Notes under the pieces: generated by a model
What the model was told of the DNA's origin: nothing
Seen by the model: the letters and a program-made list of their open reading frames with translations, nothing else
Databases searched by the model: none
Program-made: the position numbers and the translations under genes
Assembly (NCBI RefSeq): GCF_029853675.1
Contig: NZ_CP122539.1
Span: 1,605,001 to 1,669,000, forward strand
Origin: Tenacibaculum tangerinum
GTDB lineage: Bacteria; Bacteroidota; Bacteroidia; Flavobacteriales; Flavobacteriaceae
Length of the DNA: 64,000 nucleotides
Direction: 5' to 3'
Part shown: positions 62,915 to 64,000 of the stretch, piece after piece
Numbering within the stretch: position 1 is the stretch's first letter
Layout: every line of letters starts with the position of its first letter

Positions 62915-64000
62915 TTAATTTTTAGTAGTAATAGTATCTAACTTCTCGTATATAGAATTGTTTGATTTATATTCTGGAACAATCTCTTTTATTAAATGAA
63001 CAGTTTTTTCATTATCATGATTTTGATTTGACAAGCACAAAGCTCTTATCTTATTACTAATGGTGCTATAGTCTATCTCTAAATTTTTAGCAATCATTAT
63101 TTTTTCGTGATAAGTAGGAGTGGTGTTTTCTCCATTAGCTAACAGTTCTTCATATAATTTTTCACCTGGTCGTAAACCAGTAATTTTTATATCAATATCA
63201 TCAGGAAATTGCAAACCAGATAAATAAATCATTCTTTTTGCAATGTCATATATTTTTACAGATTTCCCCATGTCAAAAATGTATATCTCACCACCATTCC
63301 CCATAGTACCTGCCTCTAAAACTAATCTACATGCCTCAGGGATGGTCATAAAGTAACGAGTAATATCTTTGTGTGTCACTGTTAAAGGACCACCATTTTC
63401 AATTTGACGTTTGAAAAGAGGTATTACAGAACCATTTGACCCCAATACATTACCGAAACGAGTGGTGGTGAATTTGGTAACATGATTACTAGAATTGCTT
63501 AGGCAACTTATATACATTTCAGCAACACGTTTAGTAGCTCCCATAACGTTTGTCGGGTTTACAGCTTTATCTGTAGATACCATAACAAAACGTTCAACTT
63601 CGTGTTTTATTGATAAATCAGCTATATTTTTTGTACCTCCAATATTTATTTTCACAGCTTCATAAGGACTCATTTCCATTAGGGGAACATGTTTATAAGC
63701 CGCAGCATGAAATACCTTTTGAGGTTTGAATTCTTCAAAAATTTGATTTATTCTTTTTTCATCACGCACATCTGCAACAATTGGCGTAAAATTTTGACGC
63801 CCTTTTTGAATTAATTCTTGCTGAAGATCATACAAAGGTGATTCTGCATGGTCTATTAGTACCAAATGTTTGTGGTTATAAATACTTAATTGACGTGAGA
63901 TTTCAGAGCCAATAGAGCCAGCAGCACCTGTTACCAAAACAACTTTATTATTTACATCTCTTTTTACAATAGGGTTGTCAATATTAATAGGTTTTCTATC
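62915..64000 (-). CDS. CapD/FlaA1-like UDP-sugar 4,6-dehydratase/epimerase (partial, runs off window)
   Basis: The frame continues past position 64000 without a start (RKPINIDNPIVKRDVNNKVVLVTGAAGSIGSEI), so only the catalytic C-terminal part, about 360 residues, is visible. The NAD-binding GAAGSIGSE, the STDKAVNPTNVMGATKR catalytic region and the FGNVLGSNGSVIPLFKRQIENGGPLTVTH block are those of PglF/CapD-type enzymes, which normally carry an N-terminal membrane domain. In this family the catalytic Tyr is replaced in the usual YxxxK motif by Met (VMGATK here). First sugar-modifying step for surface polysaccharide. Confidence 0.94.
   Translation of the reverse strand, partial: DRKPINIDNPIVKRDVNNKVVLVTGAAGSIGSEISRQLSIYNHKHLVLIDHAESPLYDLQQELIQKGRQNFTPIVADVRDEKRINQIFEEFKPQKVFHAAAYKHVPLMEMSPYEAVKINIGGTKNIADLSIKHEVERFVMVSTDKAVNPTNVMGATKRVAEMYISCLSNSSNHVTKFTTTRFGNVLGSNGSVIPLFKRQIENGGPLTVTHKDITRYFMTIPEACRLVLEAGTMGNGGEIYIFDMGKSVKIYDIAKRMIYLSGLQFPDDIDIKITGLRPGEKLYEELLANGENTTPTYHEKIMIAKNLEIDYSTISNKIRALCLSNQNHDNEKTVHLIKEIVPEYKSNNSIYEKLDTITTKN

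Overview
The window looks like a chromosomal segment of a marine-type Flavobacteriaceae (Bacteroidota). It is AT-rich. Several genes are preceded by the Bacteroidota -7 promoter motif TAnnTTTG. It has a SusC/SusD polysaccharide utilization locus, a type IX secretion sorting domain, Bacteroidota lipoprotein signals, and flavobacterial gene neighbourhoods (DUF6952-thioredoxin-peroxiredoxin; DUF4870-PadR-PspC; DUF6377 next to susCD). I cannot fix the genus from the sequence; Tenacibaculum or Polaribacter-like is a guess.

Layout. 0-0.7 kb: end of an unrecognised gene and a repeat-bearing intergenic stretch. 0.7-4.5 kb: peroxide defence (DUF6952, thioredoxin, peroxiredoxin, divergent katG). 4.7-5.6 kb: three-gene YtxH/membrane-protein operon. 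5.65-7.31 kb: a complete insertion sequence with a 6-bp target duplication, inserted three codons before the stop of a sigma-54-type response regulator and giving it a 47-residue foreign tail. 7.2-11.6 kb: that regulator, an MscS channel and a NatAB-like ABC exporter, all on the minus strand. 11.8-18.2 kb: MarR regulator and fatty-acid beta-oxidation operon (fadB-like, thiolase, a four-helix-bundle gene between inverted repeats, acyl-CoA dehydrogenase). 18.3-20.3 kb: a second copy of the dispersed repeat and an SGNH-like lipoprotein.

20.3-28.7 kb is the accessory region. It holds relics of an IS1595-type transposase and of an rRNA methyltransferase. These are followed by a same-strand series of small unrelated genes, several bounded by gene-specific short inverted repeats and separated by copies of an internally deleted IS. 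The organisation resembles an integron cassette array, but no integrase is in view, and this is the most unusual part of the window.

28.7-41.8 kb: mostly core genes: clpC, a methyltransferase, a TlpA-like lipoprotein, an AIM24 protein, a class D beta-lactamase, DUF4442, the DUF4870-PadR-PspC operon (pspC broken in an A8 run), an Asp/Asn hydroxylase-like protein, trxB and tRNA-Pro. 42.3-57.4 kb: a polysaccharide utilization locus with a DUF6377 regulator, SusC, SusD, a SusE/F-like protein, three GH30 enzymes and a sugar porter; a beta-glucan substrate (perhaps beta-1,6-linked) is inferred. 57.5-59.6 kb: small housekeeping genes including 5-formyl-THF cyclo-ligase. 59.7-64 kb: start of a capsule/exopolysaccharide locus on the minus strand (Wzc-like kinase, Wza-like export lipoprotein, and a CapD-like epimerase/dehydratase running off the window).

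Three genes (IS transposase, fadB, pspC) have frames displaced by one base at A runs. This could be assembly error, mutation or slippage, and raw reads should be consulted.
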